This document shows positions 30,090 to 41,695 of a DNA stretch of 64,000 nucleotides, piece by piece (within the stretch, counting starts at the first letter, position 1; every line of letters begins with the position of its first letter). The notes beneath the pieces were generated by a model. That model had not been told where the DNA came from. It saw nothing but the letters and a program-made list of their open reading frames with translations, and did not search any database. Both the position numbers and the translations under genes were made by a program. Source of the stretch: Aquamicrobium sp. (GTDB lineage Bacteria; Pseudomonadota; Alphaproteobacteria; Rhizobiales; Rhizobiaceae); assembly GCA_019739225.1 (NCBI GenBank), contig JAHHDT010000007.1:403606-467605 (forward strand). The letters run 5' to 3'.

Positions 30090-30365
30090 ATGGAAGCGCT
30101 TCTTCCTATCATCATTCAGGTCGTGACGGGGATCATCGGTGGCCAGGCGGTCGGCGCTGCGCTCAAGCAGGTCGACATGAGCCAGGTCATCAAGATCATC
30201 TCCGGCGGTGTGGGCGGTCTCGGCGGCGGCTTGCTGCTCGGCGGGATGGGCGGCGACGGTGGCGCGCTCGGCGGCATTCTGGGCGATGTGATCGGTGGCG
30301 GCGCGGGCGGTGCCGTGCTGACCGGCATCGTCGGCATGGTCATGAAGCAGATGGGCAATCGCTGA
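30090..30365 (+). CDS. Small glycine-rich membrane protein, unknown
   Basis: A 91-residue protein, hydrophobic and very rich in Gly (residues 38-78, GGVGGLGGGLLLGGMGGDGGALGGILGDVIGGGAGGA). It starts MEALLPIIIQVVTGIIGGQAVGAALKQVDMSQ. It resembles small rhizobial hypothetical proteins with a glycine-zipper-like membrane region. A strong terminator follows. No function can be given. Confidence 0.75.
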   Translation: MEALLPIIIQVVTGIIGGQAVGAALKQVDMSQVIKIISGGVGGLGGGLLLGGMGGDGGALGGILGDVIGGGAGGAVLTGIVGMVMKQMGNR

Positions 30366-30390
30366 TCCGGCCCGCTCTGGCTGAAATCGA

Positions 30391-30414
30391 GGGCGGCCTC
30401 GCGGCCGCCCTTTT
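30391..30414 (+). terminator. Rho-independent terminator
   Basis: An 8-bp GC stem (GGGCGGCC / GGCCGCCC) with a 4-nt loop, followed by TTTT, 25 nt after the glycine-rich protein gene. Confidence 0.85.
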
Positions 30415-30461
30415 CGTTGACCCGCGCCCTCTCCATGTGTGGCGTAACAGAGGAGACAACC

Positions 30462-31103
30462 ATGGGCGAATTGAGAGCCGGCATCATTACCGTCACGCCG
30501 TTTCAACAGAACTGCACGATCCTGTTCGACGAGAGTGAGAAGCGCGGGGTGGTGATCGATCCGGGCGGGGAGGTCGATCGGATTCTTGCCGCGATCAACG
30601 ATAACGGGCTGACGATCGAGGCGATCTGGATCACGCATGGCCATATCGACCATGCCGGCGGTGCGATGGCGCTCAAGGAAGCGCTCGACGTCGACATCGT
30701 CGGGCCGCACGAGGCGGATGCTTCACTGCTCTCGAACCTGGAAAGCCAGGCGCAGATGTTCGGCCTGCCCGATCCGGTCCGCAACTGCACACCCGACCGC
30801 TATCTGCAGGAAGGCGAGACCGTCTCGTTTGCCGGGCATGATTTCGAGGTGCTGCACTGCCCGGGCCATGCGCCGGGACATGTCGTGTTCTACAATAGGT
30901 TGGCGAAATTCGCCCATGTGGGCGACGTTCTGTTTCACGGCTCGATCGGTCGCACCGATCTGCCGGGCGGTGACCACGATACCCTCATTCGCTCCATCAA
31001 GGAAAAATTGCTGCCGCTGGGTGACGATGTCGGCTTCATCTGCGGTCACGGACCCGGGGGCCGCTTCGGCGACGAGCGGCGCGGGAACCCGTTCCTGGTA
31101 TGA
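30462..31103 (+). CDS. Glyoxalase-II-like metallo-beta-lactamase fold hydrolase
   Basis: A 213-residue hydrolase with the full metal-binding set: THGHIDHAGG (58-67), HCPGHAPGH, GDVLFHGSIGRTDLPGGD and ICGHGPGG. The size and order fit the YcbL/type II glyoxalase-like group, which hydrolyse thioesters such as S-lactoylglutathione. The ATG at 30462 follows GAGGAGA. A terminator follows 3 nt after the stop. Confidence 0.88.
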   Translation: MGELRAGIITVTPFQQNCTILFDESEKRGVVIDPGGEVDRILAAINDNGLTIEAIWITHGHIDHAGGAMALKEALDVDIVGPHEADASLLSNLESQAQMFGLPDPVRNCTPDRYLQEGETVSFAGHDFEVLHCPGHAPGHVVFYNRLAKFAHVGDVLFHGSIGRTDLPGGDHDTLIRSIKEKLLPLGDDVGFICGHGPGGRFGDERRGNPFLV

Positions 31104-31106
31104 CGA

Positions 31107-31128
31107 AAGGCCCGGCGTGCCGGGCCTT
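31107..31128. terminator. Bidirectional terminator hairpin
   Basis: A 10-bp perfect stem (AAGGCCCGGC / GCCGGGCCTT) with a 2-nt spacer lies between two convergent stop codons, immediately after the MBL-fold gene and 5 nt from the stop of the BA14K gene. Confidence 0.75.
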
Positions 31129-31133
31129 CGCAA

Positions 31134-31559
31134 TCAGTTGACTTCGCAGAACCGGCGAACCCCGTCATATCCGACGAACGTTCCGCTCGACGGATCGAAG
31201 GAACGGTAGCGGTCCGAGCAGTAACGGTACCACTCGTCCGTCCACGGCTCGTATGTCGCGTAACGCTCGACATACACCCGGCGCGGCTGCTCGTAGACCC
31301 GGACCGGACGCTCATAGACGACCGGGGGAGGGGCGTAATAGCCGTCGTCGTAGTAGCGTTCGCGGTAGATCGGGGCAGGTCGCGCAGCGCCTGCGATGAG
31401 TGCGCCAGTGGCGAGGCCGAGCACACCCGCGGCCAGCATATCGCCGCCGCGATCGCGATGCCGCCACCGTTCGCCCGCCTGAGCGGCGGGTAAGGCCGCG
31501 GTCAGCGCGGTTGCCGCAATCAGGCCGGCGGCGGCCGATTTCTTCAAGAGACTTGTCAT
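31134..31559 (-). CDS. BA14K-family exported protein
   Basis: A 141-residue protein with a signal peptide (LKKSAAAGLIAATALTAALPAAQA) and a glycine/alanine-rich hydrophobic stretch. A Tyr/Arg-rich middle follows (ERYYDDGYYAPPPVVYERPVRVYEQ). The C-terminal BA14K motif is W-YRYCSDRYRSFDPSSGTFVGYDGVRRFC. BA14K is an immunoreactive, lectin-like protein of Brucella abortus; related small proteins are abundant in Rhizobiales. The ATG at 31559 has GGAG 9 nt upstream and was preferred over 31568. Confidence 0.85.
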   Translation of the reverse strand: MTSLLKKSAAAGLIAATALTAALPAAQAGERWRHRDRGGDMLAAGVLGLATGALIAGAARPAPIYRERYYDDGYYAPPPVVYERPVRVYEQPRRVYVERYATYEPWTDEWYRYCSDRYRSFDPSSGTFVGYDGVRRFCEVN

Positions 31560-31732
31560 GCCGTTCATCTCCAAAAGCCGATACGCATTGATTAGCGTAT
31601 GCTTGAGGAGAAATTGAGGCTTTTTGCCTGAACGGCGGCTGAACGAGCGATCACTCTCGTTGACAGTATGAAATAGACGCGCCGGCAAGCCGGCGCATCC
31701 AAATTTTTCCATTCCTGTGGCGAGGGGTCTGG

Positions 31733-31945
31733 CTAAAGAACCGTCAGATTGACGGCTTTCGGACCCTTGCCGCGCTTGTCGGGCTCGGTTTCGAACGACA
31801 CTTTCTGGCCGTCCTCGAGCCCGGGCAGGCCGGATGCCTGCACGGCAGAGATGTGAACGAACACATCCTTCTGGCCGTCGTCAGGCGTTATGAAGCCAAA
31901 GCCCTTGGCATGGTTGAAGAATTTCACGGTTCCGCTCTGGGGCAT
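31733..31945 (-). CDS. Cold-shock-domain protein (CspA family)
   Basis: A 70-residue OB-fold RNA chaperone. RNP1 is [10 protein letters not shown] and RNP2 is VFVHISAV. A strong AAGGAG precedes the ATG at 31945. It is about 75% identical by eye to the second cold-shock gene at 38312. The upstream gap is long and could hold a structured 5' UTR. Confidence 0.95.
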   Translation of the reverse strand: MPQSGTVKFFNHAKGFGFITPDDGQKDVFVHISAVQASGLPGLEDGQKVSFETEPDKRGKGPKAVNLTVL

Positions 31946-32293
31946 GGGAAGCTCCTTATCTCCCACTTGTTGTCTCTTGCGGGGGTGTCAATCCCGCTCA
32001 ATCTCGCGCCTTTACTGGGGGAGAAGAAACAGCTTTCCTCGCGTCGGGGCCTTGCCGGAACCCTCTTGTTCCGCGGTCGTCCCGGGCGACATGGCAGGTG
32101 ATAAGCTCGATAAACTGCACTTGCACCGGGGTATCCTATTCCAGTCTCCGGGCCGGCAAACGCCCGAACGGAAGAAACCTTCCTTCATTTTGGAGCATCG
32201 GGCAAGCAAAAGATTTATGATCGCGCTGGTTCACCTGCGGTGCGCCATTTTCACAATGCCTTGGATTTGAAGTACTTGGCCCGCAGCAGTGTT
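31946..32293. other. Intergenic gap, no gene seen
   Basis: The region lies between the cold-shock gene and the GNAT-like gene, both on the minus strand. It probably includes the cold-shock promoter and leader (a TTGACA is readable on the minus strand about 50 nt from the start codon, without a clear -10). No ORF or terminator convinced me. Confidence 0.4.
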
Positions 32294-33148
32294 TCAGCCG
32301 GGGCGCAGGAATACCATCTCGGAGAAGGTATGGTCGATCGCTTCGTCCGCGGTGTCTCTCGTTGACTGGACGGGCGCGACTTCCGTGCGAAACATCGCCT
32401 CCGGAAAGCCGACTTTGGCGCGGGCGTCGAATTCGAGGAAAGCGAACCCCCGTTTCATCAGGTGCCTGGCAATGGGACCCAGGCCTTTGCGGATCAGCTG
32501 GCGATCGCGCACCAGAATGACGCGGGCGCTCGGCATTCGGCGGCGCGGCGAGGATGTGAGGATCAGCGGGTGGCACGTCCCGTGGACTTCAAGCGCAACC
32601 GCAATGCTGCCAAGCGCGGCATGTTGCTCCAGCAGCCGGATATGTGCGTCGGGCAATGCGCCCGGACGGATTGCGCCGAGCGGAAGGACCCTTGCCCCGC
32701 GCCCCGCGCGCAACGCGGCAACTGGAACCGGTATGAAGACCGACCCTTCCGAATGATCGACAAAACCGGTCTGCCGGTTGATCTTGCGCATGGATGGCGA
32801 GGCCGTGAGGTCGGTGTATTCGACGCTGCGGTCGGCAGTCAGGCGGCGCATCAGCAGCGGCGCCATCCATTCGTGGCCCGGCCGCAGGAAAAACGATGCG
32901 AGGTTCACGATCCTGGTCGGTGGGTCGGCGTAGGCCATGCGATATGACGGTATCGCCAGGCACAGCCCTATCTCGTCGCCTCCCGCCATGACGAATTGGC
33001 CGATCGAGGTCTCGCCGATGGCCTGCACATGGGCGAACAGGCGTTCGACGGTTCCCGCCCACGCCTCATGCGAGTGGCTGGGGAAGCCTTCGGCCAGCAG
33101 TGCGGCAGCCTTGCCGGCTTCGCCAATTTCAATTGGCCGCAGTTTCAC
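32294..33148 (-). CDS. GNAT-like acyltransferase fold protein, unknown
   Basis: A 284-residue protein. The N-terminal half (MKLRPIEIGEAGKAAALLAEGFPSHSHEAWAGTVERLF...) and the later core (SFFLRPGHEWMAPLLMRRL..., YTDLTASPSMRKINRQTGFVDHSEG) look like a divergent GNAT-type N-acyltransferase with a second, related half. It starts with GTG after GAGG. It lies 91 nt downstream of a carrier protein and an adenylating enzyme. That context suggests it could use the carrier-bound aminoacyl or acyl group, but no substrate can be named. Confidence 0.6.
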   Translation of the reverse strand: MKLRPIEIGEAGKAAALLAEGFPSHSHEAWAGTVERLFAHVQAIGETSIGQFVMAGGDEIGLCLAIPSYRMAYADPPTRIVNLASFFLRPGHEWMAPLLMRRLTADRSVEYTDLTASPSMRKINRQTGFVDHSEGSVFIPVPVAALRAGRGARVLPLGAIRPGALPDAHIRLLEQHAALGSIAVALEVHGTCHPLILTSSPRRRMPSARVILVRDRQLIRKGLGPIARHLMKRGFAFLEFDARAKVGFPEAMFRTEVAPVQSTRDTADEAIDHTFSEMVFLRPG

Positions 33149-33239
33149 AACATCCTCGACGGGATCGTTTAAACAAGCCGCGACGGGAACAAGCCCGCCG
33201 CCCGAGTATGTAGTATCGGCGGAAAAGGTTGACGGACGG

Positions 33240-33491
33240 CTACGCCGCCTTGCGCGTCGAAAGCAGGGCCTCGATATCGCGCAGCGTATCGATCTGGAGG
33301 ATGTCGAAATCCTCGTCCGCCAGGTCGATGCCGAAGTCCGCCTCGAGCATCGTCAGAACCTCGGTCGCTGCCAGGGAATCGAGACGCCCCGTAGAGAACA
33401 GCGGCTCGTCCTCGGCCACAGCGGGCTGGCCACGCTGTGCCAGCACGGAAAAAATCGTTTCGCGTATGCGCGCGCTCGCCAGTTCTGTCAC
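33240..33491 (-). CDS. Acyl/peptidyl carrier protein
   Basis: An 83-residue carrier protein. The phosphopantetheine attachment site is S39 in FSTGRLDSLAATEVLTML, followed by the usual helix II and acidic helix III (DFGIDLADEDFDILQIDTLRDIEALL). It is not the housekeeping AcpP, which lies in the fab cluster in most genomes. The GTG start overlaps the stop of the adenylating enzyme by 4 nt (GTGA), which strongly implies they work together. Confidence 0.9.
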   Translation of the reverse strand: MTELASARIRETIFSVLAQRGQPAVAEDEPLFSTGRLDSLAATEVLTMLEADFGIDLADEDFDILQIDTLRDIEALLSTRKAA

Positions 33492-35101
33492 GACATGCCT
33501 CCCGCCGTTGCCAATTGGGCGCGTGGCTGTGCCTGCTCACTCGCCTTTTCCATTTCGTCCAGCCTCGCCACCAGTGCGCGCCGGTCCACCTTGCCGTTCA
33601 CGTTGACCGGCAGCGAATCGACGATATGGATCGGATCCGGCATCATATAGCGCGGCAGCGTCTTGACCATCGCACCCGCGATGGTCTCAGCGTCGAGCGC
33701 GCTGCTGCAGAAGCCGACCAGCCCCTGCGCCGAACCGTCCACGACCGGCCAGGCCACGACGGCAACCATGTCGCTGCCGGCGGCGCGGCGCAGGTGCATC
33801 TCCACCTCTTCCAGCTCGATCCGGTTGCCCTTGAGCTTGATCTGGTTGTCGGTGCGGCCGAGATGGTGGAATACACCGTCGCCGTCGCGCACGCCGAGAT
33901 CCCCGGTCAGATACCAGCGCTTGCCGTCGATCTCGCGAAAGCGGTCGGCCGTCTGTTCCGGCGCATTGAAGTAGCCGACGGCAAGCTGTGGGCCGGAGAG
34001 CGCGATTTCGCCCGGTTCGCCATCGGGCAGCGGGCGCATGTCGTCACCCAGGATCGCCACCTCCATGGTCTCGAACGGCGTGCCGATGGCGATTATGCCG
34101 CGGCTCGGGGTAACGACCGCCGGCTCCGTCAGGGGCTGGCGCATGCAGACGACGGTCGCCTCCGTCGGTCCGTAAATATTCTCTACCACGCCGTTGGGGG
34201 TCGCTTCCGCCCAGGCCTGCGCGGCCGCAGCCGGCAGTGGCTCGCCGCAGAACAGCGAGAGCCTCATGCTCGGGAAAATGCCGGGCTTGAGCGAACCGTT
34301 GCGGCGCATCATCGCCACGAGCGTCGGCACTGACAGCCAAACCGTGATTTCACGGGCCCGCACGAAACGCCCCGGTGCGAGCATTTCCAGCGCGGACATC
34401 ACATGCAGCGACGCACCCGCCTCGACACACAGGAACAGGTTGTGCACCGTCAGGTCGAAGGTGACGTCGCAGGTTTCGGCCAGCCGGTCATGCGGCGTGA
34501 GCTTCGTCCAGCCGCGGCTCTGCTCGAGGTAGCTGCTCAGGGAGGCGGCCGAGATCATCACGCCCTTCGGCATGCCCGTCGTGCCGGAGGTGAAGATAAT
34601 GTAGGCGAGATCGTCCGGATCGACGTGAGCAGGAGCGGCCAGCGGCTGGGCATCCACCGCGCCCAACCGGACGATGTCCTGCCCAGCGCGGGGCTCGATG
34701 GCAGGCACGGCGTCTGCAATGACGATCTTGTCGGGTGCCGCCGCAAGGACCGCCGGCGTCAGCAGGGCGGCCGCCTTCGCGTCGACCACCAGCGCGTCCA
34801 GCGACAGCGCGTTCAGTAGCGCGATGATGCGCTCTTCGGGCCATTTCAGGTTGAGCGGCACGTAGGCGGCGCCTGCAAGGCCGGCCGCCAGCATGCCCGC
34901 GTAGGCTTCGAGGCTGCGCGTCGCGAGGATGCCGACACGTCGCGGTCGACCGCCACTCGAAAACCAGGAGGCCAGGCGCCGGACGATGGCGCCCATCTCG
35001 CTATAGGTCAGGGTGTTGGCCGCATCGCAATAGAACGGCCTGTCGGGGAGGTTTTGCGTCGACTGAATGAAGCCGGCGGAAATGTTGTAGCTCTGGGCCA
35101 T
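33488..35101 (-). CDS. Stand-alone amino-acid adenylating enzyme (DltA/NRPS A-domain-like)
   Basis: A 537-residue ANL-superfamily enzyme: core A3 IIFTSGTTGMPKGVMIS, A5 NIYGPTEATVVCM, A7 WYLTGDLGVRDGDG, A8 GRTDNQIKLKGNRIELEEVE, and A10 lysine in VNVNGKVDRRAL. The segment CDVTFDLTVHNLF carries the Asp that binds the substrate alpha-amino group in amino-acid-activating members, as in DltA. It therefore probably loads an amino acid onto the overlapping carrier protein. The start is uncertain: ATG 35101 (MAQSYNIS) or 35116. No DltB or DltD is nearby. Confidence 0.85.
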   Translation of the reverse strand: MAQSYNISAGFIQSTQNLPDRPFYCDAANTLTYSEMGAIVRRLASWFSSGGRPRRVGILATRSLEAYAGMLAAGLAGAAYVPLNLKWPEERIIALLNALSLDALVVDAKAAALLTPAVLAAAPDKIVIADAVPAIEPRAGQDIVRLGAVDAQPLAAPAHVDPDDLAYIIFTSGTTGMPKGVMISAASLSSYLEQSRGWTKLTPHDRLAETCDVTFDLTVHNLFLCVEAGASLHVMSALEMLAPGRFVRAREITVWLSVPTLVAMMRRNGSLKPGIFPSMRLSLFCGEPLPAAAAQAWAEATPNGVVENIYGPTEATVVCMRQPLTEPAVVTPSRGIIAIGTPFETMEVAILGDDMRPLPDGEPGEIALSGPQLAVGYFNAPEQTADRFREIDGKRWYLTGDLGVRDGDGVFHHLGRTDNQIKLKGNRIELEEVEMHLRRAAGSDMVAVVAWPVVDGSAQGLVGFCSSALDAETIAGAMVKTLPRYMMPDPIHIVDSLPVNVNGKVDRRALVARLDEMEKASEQAQPRAQLATAGGMS

Positions 35102-35292
35102 CGCTTCTGCCTGCATTCCGCAGTGAGAGTGTAGGCCATCCCATAGCGCAGCGCCGCGCGGCACCGCAACTTTAGGTTATTCTTAACCTTAATCGAACGC
35201 TGACGGCCGTGCTGCCCGAAAGCTCCTGACAGGAGGTGTGCCGCTCGGGGTGTTATGAGCGCGTCTTTCAACTGAACGCCAGTCGGACTTCC

Positions 35293-36027
35293 ATGCGCCT
35301 TTCCGCCACCGAAGCTACCCGTCACACGGTCCACACCGCCGTCGTCGAGCTGCGCCAATACACCCTGCATCCGGGTGCGCGCGATAGGCTGATCGACCTG
35401 TTCGACCGCGAGTTTGTCGAAACGCAGGACGCTTGCGGCATGTCCGTGCTGGGACAGTTCCGCGATCTCGACCGGCCCGACCGGTTCGTCTGGCTACGCG
35501 GATTTTCCGACATGGAGAGCCGGGCGATAGCGCTTGCTTCGTTCTACGAAGGACCCGTCTGGGCGTCACATCGGGACGCTGCGAACGCAACGATGATCGA
35601 TTTCGACGACGTTCTGCTGCTTCGTCCCTGCGAGGCGGGCGCCCTTGGGTCGCTTGATCCGCGCCACAGGCCGCAGGCATCAGCATCGTCGGCCAGTGTT
35701 TTCGAGGCGCTGATTTGCCCCGTGCAACCCGGTGATCTCGAGAATTTCATTGCATGGTACAGGGACGCGTTCGTGCCCGTGCTTGAAGTGGTCGGCGGCG
35801 AAGCCGTGGCAAGCCTGGTCACGGAATCGTCCGAAAACACGTTTCCCAGGCTACCGGTGCGGGAAGGTGTTTCGGTGTTCGTGACGCTCATGCGCATGGC
35901 CGGCGAGGACGGGTTCGAGCGCTTGCAGGATGTGCCGGCCGGCGCGGCGGTGCTGGCAGAGCTTGCGCGCCGGACCACGGCCACGCGGCTGAGGCTCGCC
36001 CCAACCGTGGGTTCGCTGCTGCGCTAG
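35293..36027 (+). CDS. NIPSNAP-family protein
   Basis: A 244-residue protein with two NIPSNAP-like ferredoxin-fold halves. The first is clear (VVELRQYTLHPGARDRLIDLFDREFVETQDACGMSVLGQFRDLDRPDRFVWLRGF). The second is weaker (FEALICPVQPGDLENFIAWYRDAFVPVLEVVGG). The role is unknown; such domains resemble dimeric alpha-beta barrel proteins. The ATG at 35293 fits the domain. It is divergent from the carrier-protein cassette and its stop overlaps the DUF2189 stop in a shared CTAG. Confidence 0.8.
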   Translation: MRLSATEATRHTVHTAVVELRQYTLHPGARDRLIDLFDREFVETQDACGMSVLGQFRDLDRPDRFVWLRGFSDMESRAIALASFYEGPVWASHRDAANATMIDFDDVLLLRPCEAGALGSLDPRHRPQASASSASVFEALICPVQPGDLENFIAWYRDAFVPVLEVVGGEAVASLVTESSENTFPRLPVREGVSVFVTLMRMAGEDGFERLQDVPAGAAVLAELARRTTATRLRLAPTVGSLLR

Positions 36028-36827
36028 ACGCGTTCCTCGACCACCACCTTGCGATAGAGGTGCCAGGTTGCGTGGCCAAGGATCGGGATAACGACGATGA
36101 GGCCGGCAAAGAGCGGCAAGCTGCCGAGCGCGAGCAACAGCGCGACGATGAAACCCCAGGCGAGCATCTGCAGGGGATTTGCCATGACGGCCCTGGCCGA
36201 GGTGTGGATCGCCGCCCACGCCCCCACATCGCGGTCGATGAGCAGCGGGAATGCCACGACCGTCGTTGACAGCACGATCACGGCGAATACGAAGCCGATG
36301 GCATTGCCTGCGAGGATCAACGTCCACCCTTCGGACGTCGAGAAGAGCTGGGACAGGAAGCTGCCGAGCGACGCCGGCGGCTGGGTGCCGAAGATCGCCG
36401 TGTAAAGGGCCTGAGCGGTTAGCAGCCAGACGATGAACACGGCAAACAGCATGGCGCCCACCGCTGCGATCGACGGTAGCGCTGGCGAGTGACGCAGTTC
36501 GAGCGCGTGCCGCCATGATGTGTCCATGCCTGCTTCCCGGCGGCGGCTGATCTCGTAGAGGCCGATCGCCGCGAACGGACCGAGCAGGGCAAAGCCGGAG
36601 GCCAGCGGAAACAGCAGCGGCAGCGCATTGGCCCCCGAGGTCCACGCGGCCAGCACCACGCCGATCAGCGGGTACATGACGATGATGAAGATGATGTGCG
36701 AGGGCTTCGCCATGAAGTCGCTATAGCCTGCCCGCAGGGAGTCGTAGAGATCGCCGATCTCGATCGAACGCACATCGGGATAGGCCGCCGCGCCGTCAGC
36801 TCCGGCGTAGACATGGAAGTTCGTCAT
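36024..36827 (-). CDS. DUF2189 integral membrane protein
   Basis: A 267-residue protein with about six membrane segments and the DUF2189 opening IEIGDLYDSLRAGYSDFMAKPSHIIFIIVMYPLIGVVLAAWTSG. The cytoplasmic-facing loop SRRREAGMDTSWRHALE is also typical. The second of two nearby ATGs (36827) is 7 nt from GGAGG and was chosen. The function of the family is unknown. Confidence 0.88.
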   Translation of the reverse strand: MTNFHVYAGADGAAAYPDVRSIEIGDLYDSLRAGYSDFMAKPSHIIFIIVMYPLIGVVLAAWTSGANALPLLFPLASGFALLGPFAAIGLYEISRRREAGMDTSWRHALELRHSPALPSIAAVGAMLFAVFIVWLLTAQALYTAIFGTQPPASLGSFLSQLFSTSEGWTLILAGNAIGFVFAVIVLSTTVVAFPLLIDRDVGAWAAIHTSARAVMANPLQMLAWGFIVALLLALGSLPLFAGLIVVIPILGHATWHLYRKVVVEERV

Positions 36828-37035
36828 GACCATTCCTCCAACCGCTTGTTTGCGGTCGTGGTCTGCGGCCAGCTTCGCGAACCCCGCCCGGGAGCATGGC
36901 CGCATGCGACCCACAACCGGTTCTGTGCGAACGATAGCATAGTTCCGGCCCAGCGTCGCGCCCGGTCTCAGGGTGCTGCTACTCACATCTGTGTCCCGAT
37001 GCTATGATGGGGAAGCATTGCGCGGGGGCGTCACG

Positions 37036-38139
37036 ATGAATGCCGACGAGTATCTGCCCAACGCCGAAACGGTCGTCGCGATCGAGAGGGACGTTGAAAA
37101 TTACGATGCGCGGCGGCGCCATGCCCAAAGCGAGATCGGACGGCGCATGCCGGCCCTGTTCGCTAGCTACGTGCTCGCCTGCGCGGTCGTCTTCTACTTC
37201 ATCATCGCGAACTTTCGCGACATGCCGGAGAAGGTGGCGTTTATTCTCCTGTTCGGCGGCGGTTTCGCCGCGATCGCCGGCGGGGTCGCGCTGTACCGTT
37301 TCGCCCACCGGGTCGGCGTCGATACGCAGCAAGGCTTTCGCGACCACATCTTGCCGGTGATCTTCGGTTTCGTGGACGGGTTGCGATATTCGCACGGATA
37401 CGAGCCGGGGAGCTTCCGGCGGCTGCCTGCCGCCCTGAAGGGCGACTACAACCATAGTGAGTTTGGCGACGTCATCACCGGCCGGCTCGACGGCAGGCAT
37501 TTCGAGATCTGCGAGATGAGCCTGTCGCGCAGAAGCAAGTCGTCGACGGTCGTTCTTTTCAAGGGCGTCGCGCTTTGCTGCAGCGTGAGGGACAGTTTTC
37601 CTGGAACGCTGGTCGCGGTGCGCAAGCCGGAGCCGAGCCTGATGCAGCCGTTCAACGACCTGATGCAGGCGCTATCAGGGCTCTTGGGCGGCGAACGGTT
37701 GGAAACGGTCTTCAGCCGCACGCCGCTCGATCGCGCCTACGAATTTCGCAGCGATAGGCGTGAGGAGGCGCGCGCACTCTTTGAAGGCGGGCTGGGCGAC
37801 GTTCTGGGCCTGGTCAACGCGCGCTGGCAGCGAGGCAGTCCGCGCCTTGCGGTGCGCCACAGCGAATTCTTCCTGCTGCTACCCAGCGACAAGGATTTCT
37901 TCGAGCTGCCGCCGCTGGAAAGACCCGTCGACTACCGCGCTCATCTGGAGCCCATGGTACGCGATTTCGCGACGCTGCTTGCCATCGTCGCCGAAGTGCA
38001 GCGCAAGCCGGTGCCCGATGCGGCAAGCGATAACAGCCCGGCCGGGCAGGCGCGCGGAGCTGAAGCCTCGCCGCGGCCTGTTTCCGAAGAACCTTTCATT
38101 CCGCTGCTGGATGGAAATGTGCCGCCACACAAACGTTGA
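37036..38139 (+). CDS. DUF3137 membrane-anchored protein
   Basis: A 367-residue protein with two membrane segments near the N-terminus (about 39-60 and 67-88) and a large cytoplasmic domain. The domain has the DUF3137 features HSEFGDVITGRLDGRHFEICEMSLSRRS and VLFKGVALCCSV, followed by RPVDYRAHLEPMVRDFATLLAIV. The last 40 residues are low-complexity. The function is unknown. It is preceded by only a weak ribosome-binding site (GCGGGGG). Confidence 0.82.
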   Translation: MNADEYLPNAETVVAIERDVENYDARRRHAQSEIGRRMPALFASYVLACAVVFYFIIANFRDMPEKVAFILLFGGGFAAIAGGVALYRFAHRVGVDTQQGFRDHILPVIFGFVDGLRYSHGYEPGSFRRLPAALKGDYNHSEFGDVITGRLDGRHFEICEMSLSRRSKSSTVVLFKGVALCCSVRDSFPGTLVAVRKPEPSLMQPFNDLMQALSGLLGGERLETVFSRTPLDRAYEFRSDRREEARALFEGGLGDVLGLVNARWQRGSPRLAVRHSEFFLLLPSDKDFFELPPLERPVDYRAHLEPMVRDFATLLAIVAEVQRKPVPDAASDNSPAGQARGAEASPRPVSEEPFIPLLDGNVPPHKR

Positions 38140-38311
38140 GCCGCTTGTATTTTCGTTGATTTCGTGCGAATAACGCTGACGTTCGGGCATTTGCTGACCC
38201 GGAGACTGGACCGTTTAGGACGACCTTTCCCCGACATCGTGAACTCTCGACGGCGACCCTGCGCATGTCGCGCAGACGCAGCTTACCAAAGGGAACAGGA
38301 GTTTTCCCCCC

Positions 38312-38524
38312 ATGGCCCAGACCGGCACCGTAAAGTTCTTCAATGCAACCAAAGGCTTCGGCTTCATTACGCCTGACGACGGCGCGAAGGACGTTTTCGT
38401 CCATATCTCCGCTGTCGAGGCTTCCGGCCTGCGCACCCTCGTCGACGGTCAGAAGGTTTCCTTCGACGTCGAGCCCGACCGTATGGGCAAGGGTCCGAAG
38501 GCAGTGAACCTGTCCGCAGCCTAA
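38312..38524 (+). CDS. Cold-shock-domain protein (CspA family), second copy
   Basis: A 70-residue nucleic-acid chaperone with RNP1 [10 protein letters not shown] and RNP2 [13 protein letters not shown] lies upstream of the ATG. A leader of up to about 170 nt separates it from the DUF3137 gene, as usual for cold-induced csp mRNAs that fold in a temperature-dependent way. Two terminators in tandem follow it. Confidence 0.95.
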   Translation: MAQTGTVKFFNATKGFGFITPDDGAKDVFVHISAVEASGLRTLVDGQKVSFDVEPDRMGKGPKAVNLSAA

Positions 38525-38530
38525 TGGCAT

Positions 38531-38561
38531 CGTGCCGGTTCGCCGGCACGGCGGTTTTTTT
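38531..38561 (+). terminator. Rho-independent terminator 1 of the cold-shock gene
   Basis: An 8-bp stem (CGTGCCGG / CCGGCACG) with loop TTCG, followed by GCGG and a run of T. It lies 7 nt after the stop codon. Confidence 0.88.
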
Positions 38562-38567
38562 TGAAGG

Positions 38568-38596
38568 ACGGCGCGAGCAATCGCGCCGTTTTTTTT
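38568..38596 (+). terminator. Rho-independent terminator 2 of the cold-shock gene
   Basis: A 9-bp stem (ACGGCGCGA / TCGCGCCGT) with loop GCAA and eight T. It lies in tandem with the first terminator and also shields uvrB from read-through. Confidence 0.9.
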
Positions 38597-38705
38597 GTTT
38601 TTGCAGGCAGGCTGCTGACACCATCTCGTCAGCAGCCGATACGAGTTTCCAAGCCTGGCCGAGAGCCCCCTTCCCATTGCGGCGGACTCTGCCCATATTC
38701 TCGCC

Positions 38706-41579
<2,874 letters not shown>

Positions 41580-41695
41580 CCCTAGCGTACGGCGTCGGAC
41601 GGGTGTGAGCGAGTCAGCTTTTTTCGGGTGGATGTCGGGACGGCTTTTCGCCGAACGTCTTGAAGGCGAGACAGCCGCAAAAAGGAGAGACGCCG

